This document shows, piece after piece, positions 28,501 through 43,500 of a DNA stretch of 64,000 nt. How positions within the stretch are numbered: position 1 is the stretch's first letter; each line of letters starts with the position of its first letter. The notes beneath the pieces were generated by a model. That model was given only the letters and a program-made list of their open reading frames with translations. It was not told where the DNA came from and made no database searches. Origin of the DNA: Fasciolopsis buskii (taxonomy: Eukaryota; Platyhelminthes; Trematoda; Plagiorchiida; Fasciolidae); NCBI GenBank assembly GCA_008360955.1, contig LUCM01001540.1:1-64000 (forward strand). Reading direction: 5' to 3'. The translations under genes and the position numbers were made by a program.

Positions 28501-31500
28501 ATGCAGGTTTCGTTTGAAGTTAAACGACGACGGCACAGATTTGCTTGTTAGCTAAGGATGATCAACTCGCACGCCATCGATCCCATCTTGAGGTTTAAGT
28601 TTCGCCGACTGGACTCACCAATGCATCTCCATGCATTGTCAATATATGCGACGTCGACTCACAAACGCAGTTACTTTATTCCGAAGGCTAATGACTTACT
28701 GTTAGATTGTCTCACGATTTCAAATTGTTTTCAATGCTTTATCCAACGTTTTCTTCACCAGGCCACCACAACGTTAATGTAATGCATCACAACAAATTTA
28801 TGTTCTGTATAACTCGCGCCTGTAAATCTTTTTTGAGGTTAACCGACAGGAAAAGTTAGAAAATTCGACGGATGTCTCAGGACCCGTCATGCATACTACG
28901 CGAGTGCAGTGTTCACAAAGCGAGCAAACACTAGGCGTTCACAGTAAGTTGTTTATGCATTTTTCAAGCGGCGCAAGCACACATGAACAGAAAAGGGTAC
29001 AGATGACAGAACGAAAGGTGAATAAATGAATCACATATCCTGGTACAAAGGTGAAGCTGCAGTAAGACCGAAAACGTGCTAAACTGTGCCACTAGTAAAA
29101 TTCGGACGCCACGACATGGTCCGGTGATTCATCGCTTTCCACTCATTAGGTGGCAACGTGAGAAAGCAACAAATTGTAAAACCGAGAGACTGTGCACACC
29201 GAATTTCGTCGCAAAGTTGTCATCAGATGTTAGAGTCATCCCGCATTTGAACTGTCGTCCATTTCACGGGTTTCAGACTTGTGGTTGTTGTGGGCACAGC
29301 AAATAGCTGGAATCACACAAGTCGAGCACTACTGGTTTTGTGACTATCAGATTCGGTTTATTTTATTCGAACATTCATATTAGAATAGAATATATAAAAT
29401 GACCGTTTCTCTTGAAAAGCGAGCTTTTTGAAGAAAAAGCTCGGTGTTAGGGAAACATTACATCTGGAAACTTCCATCAGAAAATTTTCTGTGCAAGTAG
29501 GAAACTCGGTCATTCGATTGAAAAAGACGTGATGAGAACTCCAAACATAAGGAAACAGCAATGCGGATATGCACTATAACTCTTTATGGGATTTACAAGA
29601 CATGCTTTAAAGTCTTTGGCACACATTTCTATAACCTACGGGAATTACTCAACGCATGCTAAGCAGTTGTGAACATTCCATCCCAGTACTATTCTGACGA
29701 AAGATCACAGAAGGAACTTTTGCCAAAGGACTCACGTGAAGGTTCAGCGAAAAACCTGATTGTCTGAACTGGTAGGTAACTATAAAATCACAAACAAGTA
29801 GTCTTTGTCGGAAATGTTTTTTTAGTTCGAATATCAAATACATACTATCTTCTGAGCTTTCGTCAAACGAAGAATGTAATAAATTTGAGTTTGTGTCTCA
29901 CTTCAGGCATGATGGTATATCCTTCCGATAATCCAAAAGAAGGATGGAGCACCTAAATATTGAGTCCATTTTTTCATCGGTCAGTTACATTCAGTGATTT
30001 CTTTCTAAATAAAACAATTCTGGAAAGAGATCGAGGCGAATCACAGGGTTTCATGGGAGGGAGTGGTCAACAGATGCAAGATTCAAAGTGGAAACCACTT
30101 GATCATCGCTTTCAGGACAAGACTAGCGCATGATGCAACACATCATCAATGTCACATCGTATCCAATCTTTTATCGACGGCTTTTTGACGAATTTACACC
30201 ACTCATATAGTCAGTTAAGTCTATAAGTGATAAGCTACTCAAGTGTATTCTTTCGACCATTCTATGCTCGAGCAGGTGTGAAATTTTCAATCATCAACAC
30301 CCATTTTTTACTGTGTGCCTCATTTTTCTGGTCATTTATTTCGTTCAACTGGTATAAATATGAGTCACTGAAAACAAACTAGTTATAGTCCCATGGCTAT
30401 CCCCTTTGAGTTCAGTTTATCCTATAATGACCAAACTTATGCTTCCCCGTATTTCCCTATGTAACAGTGGAGTCACTCAGCCTATTTCTGAGGATGAGCC
30501 ATGGAATCACCATTAAGAGCATGCAATTAGTTCTCTCCTTCGAAGCTACACCTTGATATGATTGACTTAATGTCAAAAGTACCCACAAGTTTCTTTTGCA
30601 CACAAAAGAGAACGAAGCTCTTGAGAACTTCGAGTTGAGAAAAATCAACACAAAATGAGGCATCGTGAATAGCATCAAACAGCGAACAAGCTCGTTTTCG
30701 GTGATTCATAGTCGTACCATTACATCACTAAAAGTGAGAATGATTTCAACCGGGAATAAAAAAGGGCGGTTTATTGGAGTGAGTCAGAAGCGTAAAAGAT
30801 GCAATCGTACGGTCCGGAGGTAGCCAAGTAAACTAAGTTCTGTCAACGAAAGAGTCAGAGGTCCGGATCCGAGATCTGGCAGTCATTTTGGTGGTAGATA
30901 GTAACTTGCTTTCACCCGGCTCGTTATCACATTTGACCTAGTGACGTCTGATGTAATTCTATGCCACCGGAAGTTTTAGGATCACAGTTGCGGTCTCCCC
31001 ACCCCTCATGTAGTGAGCCCTAGTGGTTGTGGGGCATGTTTTTTCCATTCTACTCAGGCTTCAAGCATGTCATAAAAAAGAACAATGATGGTTAGGGTAA
31101 TGGGAAAGGCTTCAGCTGTCTGGAATAGCCGCAGGTTTTACTGATCAATTGGCAGTACTGGTTCATGAAATCAAACGTAAGCGAAGGGATCATAGAATCC
31201 TTTGCTTCACTAATTCACCCTCGGGTGTGTCGGGTCGAGCGTTGGATTGAATACTTTAGGGGAGGTTTAGTTGCTAGTGCATCTTCATAGTTATACGTGC
31301 AAGTGAAACAATGCAGGCGGGTGGTAGTCCCCATCCGAAACTGAGGTGATCAAGATTTCTTGAAAGGCATAGGGTGGGTAGACCAGATAGATTGTCTTCA
31401 TCCTTCTTCAAGGTCCTTGGTGAATTGGTAAGGTCGGAGTTAACGGAACTCCTGGTATCAGTTTGTTCACTGGAATAGATTCCTGAGGACTGATGTGAAT

Positions 31501-34500
31501 CGGTTGATTGCACCAAGTTAGAAGAATTGTGGTACGTCCTTGTGTGGAAATCAAAGATTAATTATTATGATAAGTGTCGCATCCGGACTGGTCGGGGTAT
31601 TATCCTGAACCGACTATTTAGTATTCTCGAAAAGTGCTTGGGTGGAATGCTTGTTGATTTCGGATCACGTCGAAGATATTTTGACAAAATCTTTACTTTG
31701 CGACAAGTCTTAGAACATGAGCAAACCTTCCGTTTACCCAGGATCTGTCATCGTTGGGCAGCCGCACTTGACTTCATCGATCGTGCAGTTCTGTTGCTCT
31801 GCTTCGCACTAACGGCCGTACCAGGGAAACTAATTTCACTCAGCCAATCTCTGTATGCGAACACCCGAAGACGAGTTGGGGCTTGCACCGAGTTCCGTAC
31901 GAGAAGTATTGTTCGTCACGGTTGCTCTCCTTCCAACCTTTCTTTCCAATTTTGTCAATGAGATGTTTATGGAGGTAGTCCTATCATTAAGTAAGAGTAG
32001 TTGGATTGATTTTCACTTGGACACCAAGCTGTCTGACAGACCCCATGCAGACATTGTTGCATTACTAAGTGAAGACCCAGGTAATTTGCAAGTTTTTCTC
32101 GATCGTTTGAACGATAGTGTAAGTATATTTGAGATATGCTTCACAGTTTCGAATTGTAGATTGCTTTTGCAAGATTAGGTGAGGTGCAAAGCCGAACCTT
32201 GTTCTTGGAGTGGGACAACTGGACGAGGTGTTTAGATTTAGTGACTTGGTGATCATTTATCAGATGAAGCATCTTCACGCATATAGAAAGCTTGACTGTT
32301 TTTCACCATTTTCAGGTACCTGTTTCGTTGACGAGACATTCGGTTATCGACCACAGGCCCAGTATACACTGCGGCAGTAATTTTGGCTCTGCCAGCGGCC
32401 CACTAACGTGACCATTGAGTGCATATGTGCGAAGAATTTCGGTGTTTGAACACCGTTCTCTTGTTTTTGCCGCCAGAATGTAGTCGGAAATTTTTTTCGG
32501 TAACTCAGACTGTAGGTGTAATGTATCAGGCCCTAGGGTTCAGTAGTTTGAAGAAACACTGAATCGAAGTAGATTTAAGCGATCGGCTCGTGATTCACGA
32601 ATAACCCTGGAACGCTTACCTCATTGCACGTTGTTGTCTGAGATGAGTAATAGTAGGAAGAAAAGTTGAGATGGCCAGTCGATGACGCGGAATAAAGATT
32701 AGAAAAGTTTGGCCAGTGGACCGACCCGTGTAGGTCTAACTAGAATGCCAGGTTAGGATCCACGAGATCCTGCAAAGCAGTGGGTGAAGACAATGAGTGC
32801 GTGAGTTTGGTGGTGAGTGCCATTCTTGCATTGGAAAGCTTCCTTCTGCGGTGCATAGTTTTCCCACACGAGCATTTTTCGTCTCATTAAGTAACGACAT
32901 ACAGAACTAAATGCTTGGGTTTGTTATAATCTTACCCGAAAAATCTGCGTTCTGTTATTGGAAACCTTCACAGTGAACCTCACACATGGCGCATCGATTT
33001 TTCGTCGCACTCCGAACTCAGTTTGGACCCGATAGTGTACATTCTCGTTATTCAACAGGAAGTGACGAAGTCTTACAACAACAATCGTAATGTTTGATAG
33101 TTCTCAGTTATTCCTAAAAGTTCAGCCAATATCTCATTTTTAGCAGCCATCTGTCTATATCAGCCATGACGCGTTACTAGCCTGCTAATAACTATGAAGT
33201 GAGACAATTTGGTGAGTGTATTCTCAGAGATACATGACTGATAAACACTAATAATTGATGGGCTCGCCATTGTCCTTCCATATTTTAAGTTATTTTGATG
33301 TAGCGTCCAGCAACTAAAGTGTGGAATTATTTTTATATCATACACCAAGAGATTTTGGAATTACAATGGTGATATCCATTGCACAGGTGGCTCATTGAAT
33401 TATCATCTCAAGGTATCAAACTTATCTGAGATAATATCAAGATTCAGGTCTTGGTATATATTTATGTGAACCGTAGTCTGTAGCTAGGCCTGCTTCATAC
33501 GATTAACGTCAGGTTGAACAGAAACCGCTTTAGTCAAGGCAATGTTTTTTTTAAAAAATTCTGGTGGAGTGCATCGCAGAGCTTATTTCACGAAAACTAT
33601 CATTTTCTTAAATTATCTATTTTCCTAGAACCCCTGGAATATCTCCGAGTTTCCCATAAGCTTCTACTTTCATCCATCGTGAAGGCGTCCTTCGTTTCAT
33701 TCGTGCCCGATTGAACAAGTTTGGTGGAACTAAAAAGTCAGGCTGCTTCTCCGAAGAATTTCCTGTTAGTAATGTACTTTTTACAAGCTGTTTATCAGTG
33801 GCCGCTTGTAATGCTTCGATCAGTCAAATGAGAGGATCGACGAGTTGACGTGCTTTGCATTTCCCACTATTGCGCAGGAAAATTGCCCTTCATGATCTGC
33901 TGCACGAATAATCCACACTGCACATCCACTGGCACTCGGAGCATTTAACTATAATTCTTATTATGATAAGGGTGCATGTAATATCAGTAGCAATCTTACT
34001 CTTACTTTTGACAGAAATGTAGGTACATGTTTTTTAATGTTACAGATTTCTTGTATACGAAACGTGTTCGGTATAATTTTCTCGCTTAATGCTATTTAAA
34101 TGATGACTTTATTTTGTTTTAAAATCTGGATGTGCTTAAACACACAAATGTAAATTAAGAAAGGCATCTAGATCAGGTTATTGCCCTTGTCTTATGATAC
34201 TGTTCCGTGCTCACTGTTTCACCGTTGAGATAGTGACGGAAGTAGTTAACGTCGCCAGCCTGAACAACTTTCACTAAATGTCAATTTTGATGTAAATCGA
34301 GATATTCAATAATGATTGTTAAACGCAAAATATCTCATTTAATGAGTTAAATTCAGCCTGTAAGTCTAGACGTAATCATACTAGATTATTCAATAAGATA
34401 AGTACTCATTCTGAACATGCGAGTTAGTTGACACTTATGAGCATGAACTAGAGCAGATCCTGACGCTTTTCTAAACTGGTCTGTGATATTTCCACGCTCC

Positions 34501-37500
34501 AGTGTGATTCCGTTTTTCATTTTCTGGCAAGTTCACTCTGGCATTTAAAATTATCGATGTTTAACTGGTCTTATTACAATTTGCAAACCGAAGTAAACAA
34601 ATGTATGACGTTTCTTTGATATCTTATCAACGCTAGAATCCTCAGTGTTACCAAAGGAACTCTGGAATGGTTCATATGTTTCGATGCTTGTATTTTATCA
34701 ACTTATTGCTTGGTGCTGATATTCTGCTGTTTATTTTGACTTTACGGTTTTGTTAGGTAGGAAACAGGTATTTCAGTACCGGATTAATGTTCGTAAAAAT
34801 TGAAACTAAAAATGGCTGTCTCTGTTGATTGTCGTTTTTTTTTTGCTTCGAGTTGCATCTGGATTTTCCGCGCTGCACAATGAATGTCCAGCACTTAGGG
34901 ACTTTCTTTATTGAAAATTTTTTAAGGGACTTTCTAAATTACCCGGGTAAATTGTTTGTTGAAATCTAAAAAGGTTCACCTAATTTAGTTTGTTCTGTCA
35001 CTGTAATTTTGTCTTATATCCTGTTTGTAGTTAACGCCTCACGGCTTCATACAGTAAAAAAACCGAAACAGGGAATACGAAAAGATCCGTTAGCAAAATT
35101 GTACTCGAGAGGCATCCAAACGAATGAATACTTTATTGTTCTTGAGTGGATGTCCCTGATCCTACGGCAGATGCACCCCCTGAATTTCACTGCGGTAGCC
35201 AAAATATTCAAGGAGATTGTTAGAGATCTACCTCTTTGGTGATCAACCTAATTGATGAAGTATCTTCCTGTTGGGCTCCGCGGGGACTAAAATATACGGG
35301 ACACTCGTGAACTTGTTTCAATTTTATACGTAAACCCTTAGCAGCTTCCTCCTTCAGACTGCACTACGTGGGACATTTTCACCCGATCATCCTTCTTGGC
35401 TATACACGTTAACGACGTTCTGCTAGGTTTCTGAGGTCACTTCGATCCATGCGTTCACCTCCGTTTTGGACTCATTCAGGCCCTACAAATATCCTCGGCA
35501 GAGTTTCTAATTACCAACGTAGACAGATCTGAAGAGTAAACTTAGTGGAATAGCAGTTTTCATTCTAGATCATCAATCTCATTCTACGAGTGGGTATGGA
35601 TCTTTGAATTGTTGTATCAAATTAATAGGCCAGTATGCAGCTCTACAGACTGTTTTCCGATCTCTGTTCTTCCTTGAGTTTATAAATTTTCAGGAGGCGC
35701 ATGTAGCGTGCCTTTTAACATTGTATTCCCAACAATGGGATGTTGTACATACTCGACTTCTTTAAGCAGCTGGTTAAAACTTCACGAAACCTCATCATAC
35801 AAAGTGGCGATGCTTCCACTCCCTGGAAATTGGGTCAAGTTCGGCTTATGACAACTTACATTAGTCTTCAGCACGTTCGAACAGATGCACAAGCATAGGT
35901 TTTTAATAATCAGTCAAATTATTATATCTTGTTTATACCTGTTAAGTTTTGAGAAGTATGTCAGATTTTGTCACTTTCGTTCGTTCAACCCTCAGTGTTA
36001 GGGTGAAAAACCGATGGCGCATCTTTTGAAAATCCCCACATCAACATATTGCACTCCATGTCTGACCATCAAATGGGTTACGGTATTGTGGGAAGAATTC
36101 TACTTATTTTCACTGGCACATTCCCATGATGTGTTTAATGTAGAGAAAACTCAATCATCCGACAAAACTATTTACTTTGACCGAATTAGATCGTTTTCAA
36201 CACTACCATATTTCTATAAATATTAGTTAACGGTCGATTTCCATTATAGAGCGTGCCCACTTGTCCCATGTCAGATTTTTCTGTCCGAACGGTTCGTGAT
36301 TCTGACACTAGGACCGGACCATTCATAAAACGGTGTCCTATTAATTTACATAAATGCCGAGCAGATTTGACGTAGACGGCTGGTAATCTTGCTGGGAATG
36401 TGACTGGACAAATGCTATCAGCTTGAATTAATAATGTAAAAGATAAATAAGATATGCATCCTGCTGTGTCAATCTGTGAATTGTGAGATATTTGATCTAT
36501 AGTATTTTAGATGCAAATATCCCTAAACAAATCAAGGGCGATTGTGCAGGGTAATGCTGTTTCTCGGTACCGATTGAATCTCCCTTCATTGTCGCGTATA
36601 GTCTGCGGTTGTTGGATAATAGTTTGTGAATAATACGGACGAGTAGTTCGGATTTCGTGCCTTTCAGGTTGATTGTTCTATCTTTATGAACGGGACCCTT
36701 TTCAGGAGTGTTTCCACGCGACAGTCTGTTTCAGACGCGTAAACTTTCGGCTTAACTACCACGAATTTGTTTCCCTATTTCTCCGGAAGTTAGGTCTGTA
36801 TTTTTCCTTCACAAACATTGATTTTCATCACATTTCCTGAAACGCAGTTTGTCTGATCTCGTAGGTTATTTCATTATTTTAAATGTGAACCATGCAATTG
36901 GCAGGCCCTACTGAACGAAGTATTCACCTCGGGTATTCACATTCTGGACGGATGCTACTGTCTCCGTGCTGCCGCCTCCTACGTGCGTGCGTTCCACGCA
37001 TTTTACGAGAATCGTCTATCTGACGCCAAGGCACATTTGCGCGAAACTGTTCGGTTGGGTAAAGAAGAAGAATTACATCGTCTGTCCGCGTCCGCTTTCG
37101 TGACCATGGGCCAGATTCATCTGAACGAGGGTAACACATCCGTAAGTTTACCTAATGGTCATTTGATGCATGGGAGAAATTCATTCAAAACTGAGTTCAG
37201 TTTTCTGTTGTGCATCGGATCACATCGGTTGTGGAATCAATAGTTCCGCTTATAGGATAAGTGCGGTACTTCAGGTATCGCGTACTTAGAACGACCTAAT
37301 TAATCGACAAAATTTCCGTCGCTTACGATGACTGCCTTCATCGTCCGTTCATTGACTTCGAAGACGGTGGTGGCAACAGTCTTCGTGTTCATTGTAAGTA
37401 AGTTGTTTTCCCTTTTGCCGGAGTTCGCATGTCCGCTGTTCCTTTTATTTATTTAGACTATCATTTGACCCCATCTTGGCATCTTGAATGTTGGGAACAG

Positions 37501-40500
37501 TTACAACTGATCTTATCAACCAACTACCTTATGATTTTTTATTGCCATTTTTTTAAATCGCTGGGAGCTCATTATATCTCCGTTATCTTCAACCCACTGC
37601 TAAAATCTGATATTTTCACTTATGAAGTTGATAGCTATAGCCGTCAGTTTTGCTCATTGTATTACACAGATTATAGAGCTTCGACTTCGGTTCCTCCCAT
37701 ACTACCAATCAGTCGGTGATTACGTCTCACGTTCATTTGTTCTTCATTACCTCCAGACATTTGATTGTCCTTCGTAACTGCTAACGCGAAGTACTCCGGT
37801 TATCGTCCACTGATTACTCGACGTGTCTGACGAGTAACAATGTTTTAACACCCTAGATTTTATTTCCATTATTATCGCGATCCTTTTACATAAGTTACTT
37901 TCTTAAATAAAACATCGGATATACAACTCTCTAAGACCACATCTTAGCAATCTCTTGATGTTTTACGCCAGACTTCTAATGATCTCCTTGAACATTAGCA
38001 TTCAAAATTTATCGCATTTCTGGTCTTACCTCTTAGCTCTGTAGACCCTTTGATTTTCGCTTATCATTTTTTGTCATACTTTAAATGATTTGTAGTGTAG
38101 GGATTAAATCCCGTAGTCATAAAACATGCAAAAAAGAGTGTAAGGGAACGTTCACTTAGGAACCAGTTTACTGGTCTTGCTTGTAAAGGCGAAAAAATTG
38201 TAAGTTGAAGGGAAGACAAAAATTGGAAGGTGTATTCCGCAGTTTAATAGCGCAGAGAATAAAGGAGGCTGAAAGACAGTGGCGCATATGGTGATGGGTG
38301 GCTGGAGAGGCCAACTCTTGGCATGTGTACCGTTTGGGTAAGGACCACTAAAGCAAACTCCAAGAAAACAAAATGCGAACACTCGAGAGGGAGCAACGGA
38401 GCAAGCACCCAGCTATGGATTAGTAACGGTAGATTATGGATCGCGGAAATCTTACCAATCAGGTTGAAGGTCTTACGTTGCACCCAACCAAGAAGTAAAA
38501 GAGCAAAAGACGAAGATCAACTACATCCCCTGCCACAATTTTCAAACGCGGGACGAATTTGAATTTTCTGCAGAGGACGACTGGCACCAGTCGCGGAATA
38601 AAAAAACAACTTTGCGCATGGTTGGAGAAGCAAACTGAAATAATAAAAGGATTATGTTAACGATGAGGTTACAAATAAACCTAGAAGAGCAGCCGATTCG
38701 AGTGAGCCAAGTTTGATTTCATTAAATAGTAGGTTTGAGGAGAACGAACAGTTCTTCAAGGAAACCGAAAGAAAGGAGGTTTTGGAAGCATTGAATGTAA
38801 CATGATTGTGGGAATCGTTGATGTGTTCAAGATCGGGGCTCAATGAAACGCTGGTTGTACTGCGGTTACGGTCCATGTTGCTGCTAAGCATGGCAGGACC
38901 AATGTCAATAAGAGAACAGTGGAGAATGGCAGCGTCAGCAAATGAATGAATTGACCGGGATTCTGAGATAGGTCATCAACGAACAGATGAAACAAGGTAA
39001 CCGAAGATGCGCAGCGACTGAGGTAGTGCCAGTCCCCTCGGACATTGACAGTTTTACCGACAAACCTACGTAGACATCGGTATTGGAAAACCTTTAACGG
39101 ACGAACATCTCCGGCAGGCGTACTCCACGTCACGCAACCGCACAACAGAACTGAGTGCACTGCGGCACAGTATACACGACCTTTCAACTTCTGTGAAATA
39201 TCAGGCCCAAGCCACAAGTGCTTCAGTCCAGCGTAAGCCACGCGAGCTTTCCATATACGCGTGTTTACCTCCACTCCCGAACTAGCGTCGTTCGACACGC
39301 AGCCACCAAGGTAAGTGAAACAGTCCACAATCCTTAGTTCCTCTCCGCTCAGCACCAAGTTCGGCACTACTGTCGTCCAGTCTTGCAACAGCACTTTGCA
39401 CTTTGAAGGTGCAAAGCACATGCCAAACCGAGCAACCGATCTCGACAGTCTCTCTAGTGCGCATTGTGCATGGTCCACAGACTCGAAAAGACACACGGCG
39501 TCATCTGCGTAGTTTAGGTCACGTAGCTGGCCTCCATTTCCCAGTTTGATTCCTACATCCCGGAGACCTCCCAAAGCATTTTCCATCACTTCGTCCATGT
39601 CGAATTTTAACGGGAGTGGAAAGATGGGACATCCTTATCGATCGCCACTAGTCATTTAGAATAATCTTGATAGTTCGCCGTGTACACCCTCACGCGACCA
39701 TAGCTATGCGAGTACAATGCTCGCAACAGGTTCCTGAACTTCGTTGATATACCCTTCCTGTGGAGAGCACTGAATAGTGCAGGTCTATTCACGGAGTCGA
39801 AAGCACCTCTCAAGTCCAGAAAGACTACGGTCGTGGGGCGGCGGTGCGTGTGGTTTCGAGTGTGTTTTGACTATCTGTCGGAGAGAGAATATCTGGTCGA
39901 TGCAACCTCGACCTGGACGAAATCCGGCCTGCTGTTCGCGGATGTTACTCTCGCGAATCGGTGTCGAACGGCGCAGCATTGTCGAATTTAACACCTTAGT
40001 GACTATTGGAATTAAACTAATCCCACGATGATTGCTGCAGTCACTCCATGTGCCCTTCTTGAAGAAGGCTACAATCAGTGCCTCACTTCATGATAACGGA
40101 TTACGTTCTTTGTTTCAAATATCATGAAGCGAGTAGGTGAGGGATTTTATAAGAGTCGCTCCATCCAATTTAAAAAGAACTATGGGAAAGTCGTCGCGTC
40201 CGGCTGCTTTTCCCCACCTCAGAAGCCAAAAAATTCAAGTGCACTTCCACTTCCGTTGTGGGATCAAGTGACACCTCCCAAGGATTTACAGCCGTCGGCC
40301 TGAATAAGTTAGCGTGTGGCCTGCTCAACTAATCCTTGAAATGCTCTGCCCAACGGTCCAGTCTTTGTTGTCTACCATAGATGAGCTCTCCAGTCCAATC
40401 ACACACGACTTCACTAACCGAAGTTCGCCGCCCGCTGGTGTCCCGTATGAGCTTAAGTCTTCGACCGTTATCTGAAGCGGCCGCTTCCTCCATCTCTTCG

Positions 40501-43500
40501 ACTATCTTGACTCATCAGCTTCCATGGTCATTCTTAAGACCTATGGTCAACTGACGCTGAAGCTGTCGACACATCTTATTCGCAGTTAGGGAGTTGGCGT
40601 GTTTGCTCCATTAAACCTAATAACCCCTGCGAGATGCAGTGTCTTTGGTGAATGCCAGATCTAGGATCACAGGCGAAATCTGCTGTCAAATGCATAGCCT
40701 GCTTAATTTGATCCCACTGATCGTCTACATTGCTATTGGTCGCGGTTCTTAGTCCCTCGGATTGTTTCTGTTCGTAGCTATTACGAACAACCAAATCAGA
40801 CAAACGTTCGACAGCCAATCGGGTTTGTGGCCTGCGTCGATGGCCGTTGAGCCGCAGCAAAAATCGCATTAAAATTAACGCATGGTCCGATTCGGCGTAC
40901 GTGGTCCAGTATGATCTACAATTCTGGACAGAACCGCGCCAACGGTATGGTCAATCTGACTCAGATTGTCTGTCAAGTTAGAGCGCCATGTCACTGTGCG
41001 ACGCGAGCTGTGTCGGAAATTCGTACTGGATAGGAACAAATGATTATCTGCACAGAACTGGAGAAGTCTTTCCCCGTTGTCTGTTCGCTGTGCACGCAAG
41101 GTGCATCGCCCACCTAAACAGGACTCCGATGCACTAAGTTTTCCAAATTGTACGTTAAAATCACCTGCTACCACCACAATGTCAGAGCGTTTGCTCTTCC
41201 GAACAAGGGTGACGAGGTCACGGTAAAATTCGTCTTTCTCCACGTCAGTGCTCAGTCTGTTGGAGCGTATGCCGAAATAACAAATAAACTGCGCTTAACA
41301 CTAATATCCTTTCGGATGCCGACTAATCCCTGCAGTCACATGGCGCACAAGCGACTGTTGACTGGGATCCAGTCTAGAAGGGCCGCTTCAGCCTTCTCAC
41401 TCAAGATTATTCCTACACCGCGTTGACCCACAGCTTGGGCTGCTTCGTCTCGATGTGTGAAGGAATTATGTTGACGAGACATTCGGCACAGTCAGCTGAA
41501 TTACTCTACTCCACTCGAATCCTGAATTCGTGTTTCACTCACGCAGCACACATCAATCAAAAGTGAGTCCACTGTCAGAGCCAAACATGCCTGTTGGACA
41601 GCATGCATCAAAGTGCGCACATTGAAGGAACCCAGATGCAGAGGCTGACGAGGCTTGAGAAAATGTGAGCTGACGGACTGAAAACCACCTGCTACACTGC
41701 TTGACAACGAACCGTGCAATTATCGGGCGTGTTATCAGTGGGGACCCTATGGGTAGGCAGAAGGAGCAAAGGGATTGGGTTGGGGACAGAAGAGACAGGT
41801 TAAATAAAAGAGAGAACTCTGAGCAGTATCATACTTATCACTACCCAGCTCGCTCAATGCAATGGGCAGCGCGGTCCTGATTATCCTACGCGACGACCGA
41901 TGCAGTATGGAATTATTTGTAGGCGTGTAACTCATGGGGAATGATGGACGGGTACTGCTAGGGAGTCCAGCTGCTAAGCAGAAGAACGATAAGGGTTCTC
42001 AACCAAAACTTTTGATTCTGACAAGAAGCTGACCGCAAGGCAGCGGGGGATAGCTGAGTGGGAGCCCATCTACTTGGATCAATTAGTCTTCCAATCGTTT
42101 TTCCGACTGAGCTGCTAACTCAGATCAACCCCCAACTTGGAGGACCAGGAGACTACTTCGTCAGACCTCTACCCATTGACCTTCCAGGCATGATTAGATC
42201 TTCGGCTTGAGATAAGCCATTCTGTATAGTTCGTTGGATCATGGAGGCACAGAACTCGCCGCACCGCGTCAGGGTGTTTTATCGTTGTGACGGTTTATAA
42301 ATAATGTGTGAAGAAAGGGGAACGAATTTTATTCTGATCGGAAAGCCCATCATGTGTAATAACCCGAAAAATCATGGCATGTTTCTAATATGTTGGACAG
42401 GAAGGTGCTAAGGGTAAAGTCAGAAAAGCAGCATAGAGGAGGAGCTAACTCCGCAACGCGTATATTGATATTGGTGATGAGTGCACTTTCTATATGAGTA
42501 ATTTGAATGCCTTCTGCTAATGGAATGGCTGAACGATTCTCCTTTTACTAAAACGAGAAAGAAACTGCTCTGGTAAAGAAGCTGGAGTAGGAGTATATTT
42601 TCTTAAGATAGAGTTGGAGACACTAGAAAGTTAAATTTCCCAATGTGAGGATAATGCCGTCCACCTTGATGCTGAAATTGAAAGTGCCATAACACAAAGT
42701 TGTATCAGTTCGTGCACCATAGTGAATCAGGCGGAAGCAGAGCAGTCCACCAACTGGCTGTGTTCTGAATCTGTTGGCCATTTTATGATCTGCTGTAACT
42801 GGCTGTACAGCTTGAGGTCTACGAAGTGTACTGAAACTACATTACTGGTCGAAGGTACGGTTGTATTTGTAGTTTTGTTTCGTAGAGTACTTCGAATACC
42901 ACCAACACCGGTCATTGCGATGGTGGAAGGATGTAGAAAATATACTGTCGCTACCAAGTCGTTTAAGCCATTTCGATCTGGAATAAGTTATCCACCATTC
43001 CGGCTTTTAGATTTCGGATTCACGGTTATTCTTACCATGGTTTAGTGAACCTCTGTAGTCACGAGATGAATCTTCCTTGAATTGTTATCCAGATTCCTAT
43101 CTCTAAGTTGATATGCTCTTATTTTTTTCAGTTTGAAAATGTGGGAAATCACTTGTCGTATCTTTTCTACTTTAATCCGTTTTGTTTGCGGTGGTTTTTG
43201 ATGTTCTGATAAATAATTTTCATACGATATGCCCTGGATTTCAGTTTATTTGTAGGGCTTTTCCGATCCACATTTAGAATTTGTTGCCCCAGCTATGACC
43301 TCCATTGGTATTTTGTGAGTCTTCGAGTTGCTTTCGCGATTTCATTTAGTCAGATTTCTGACTCAGTAGTTAATCTACAACGTCTGCCTCAGCAGCTCCT
43401 GATTTCCGGTGTGTGAGTTTCGGTCGCGGAAATCAGTGTCACCAGTTGACTGGCGACGTTGCCAGTGCAAATGATTCCTGTCGTTTCTCGTGTTATCTGC

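Noticed and set aside
37132..37137. Alternative exon 7 donor GTAACA
   Set aside because: Using it would shift the frame relative to exon 8, while GTAAGT at 37142 keeps it and is a stronger donor.
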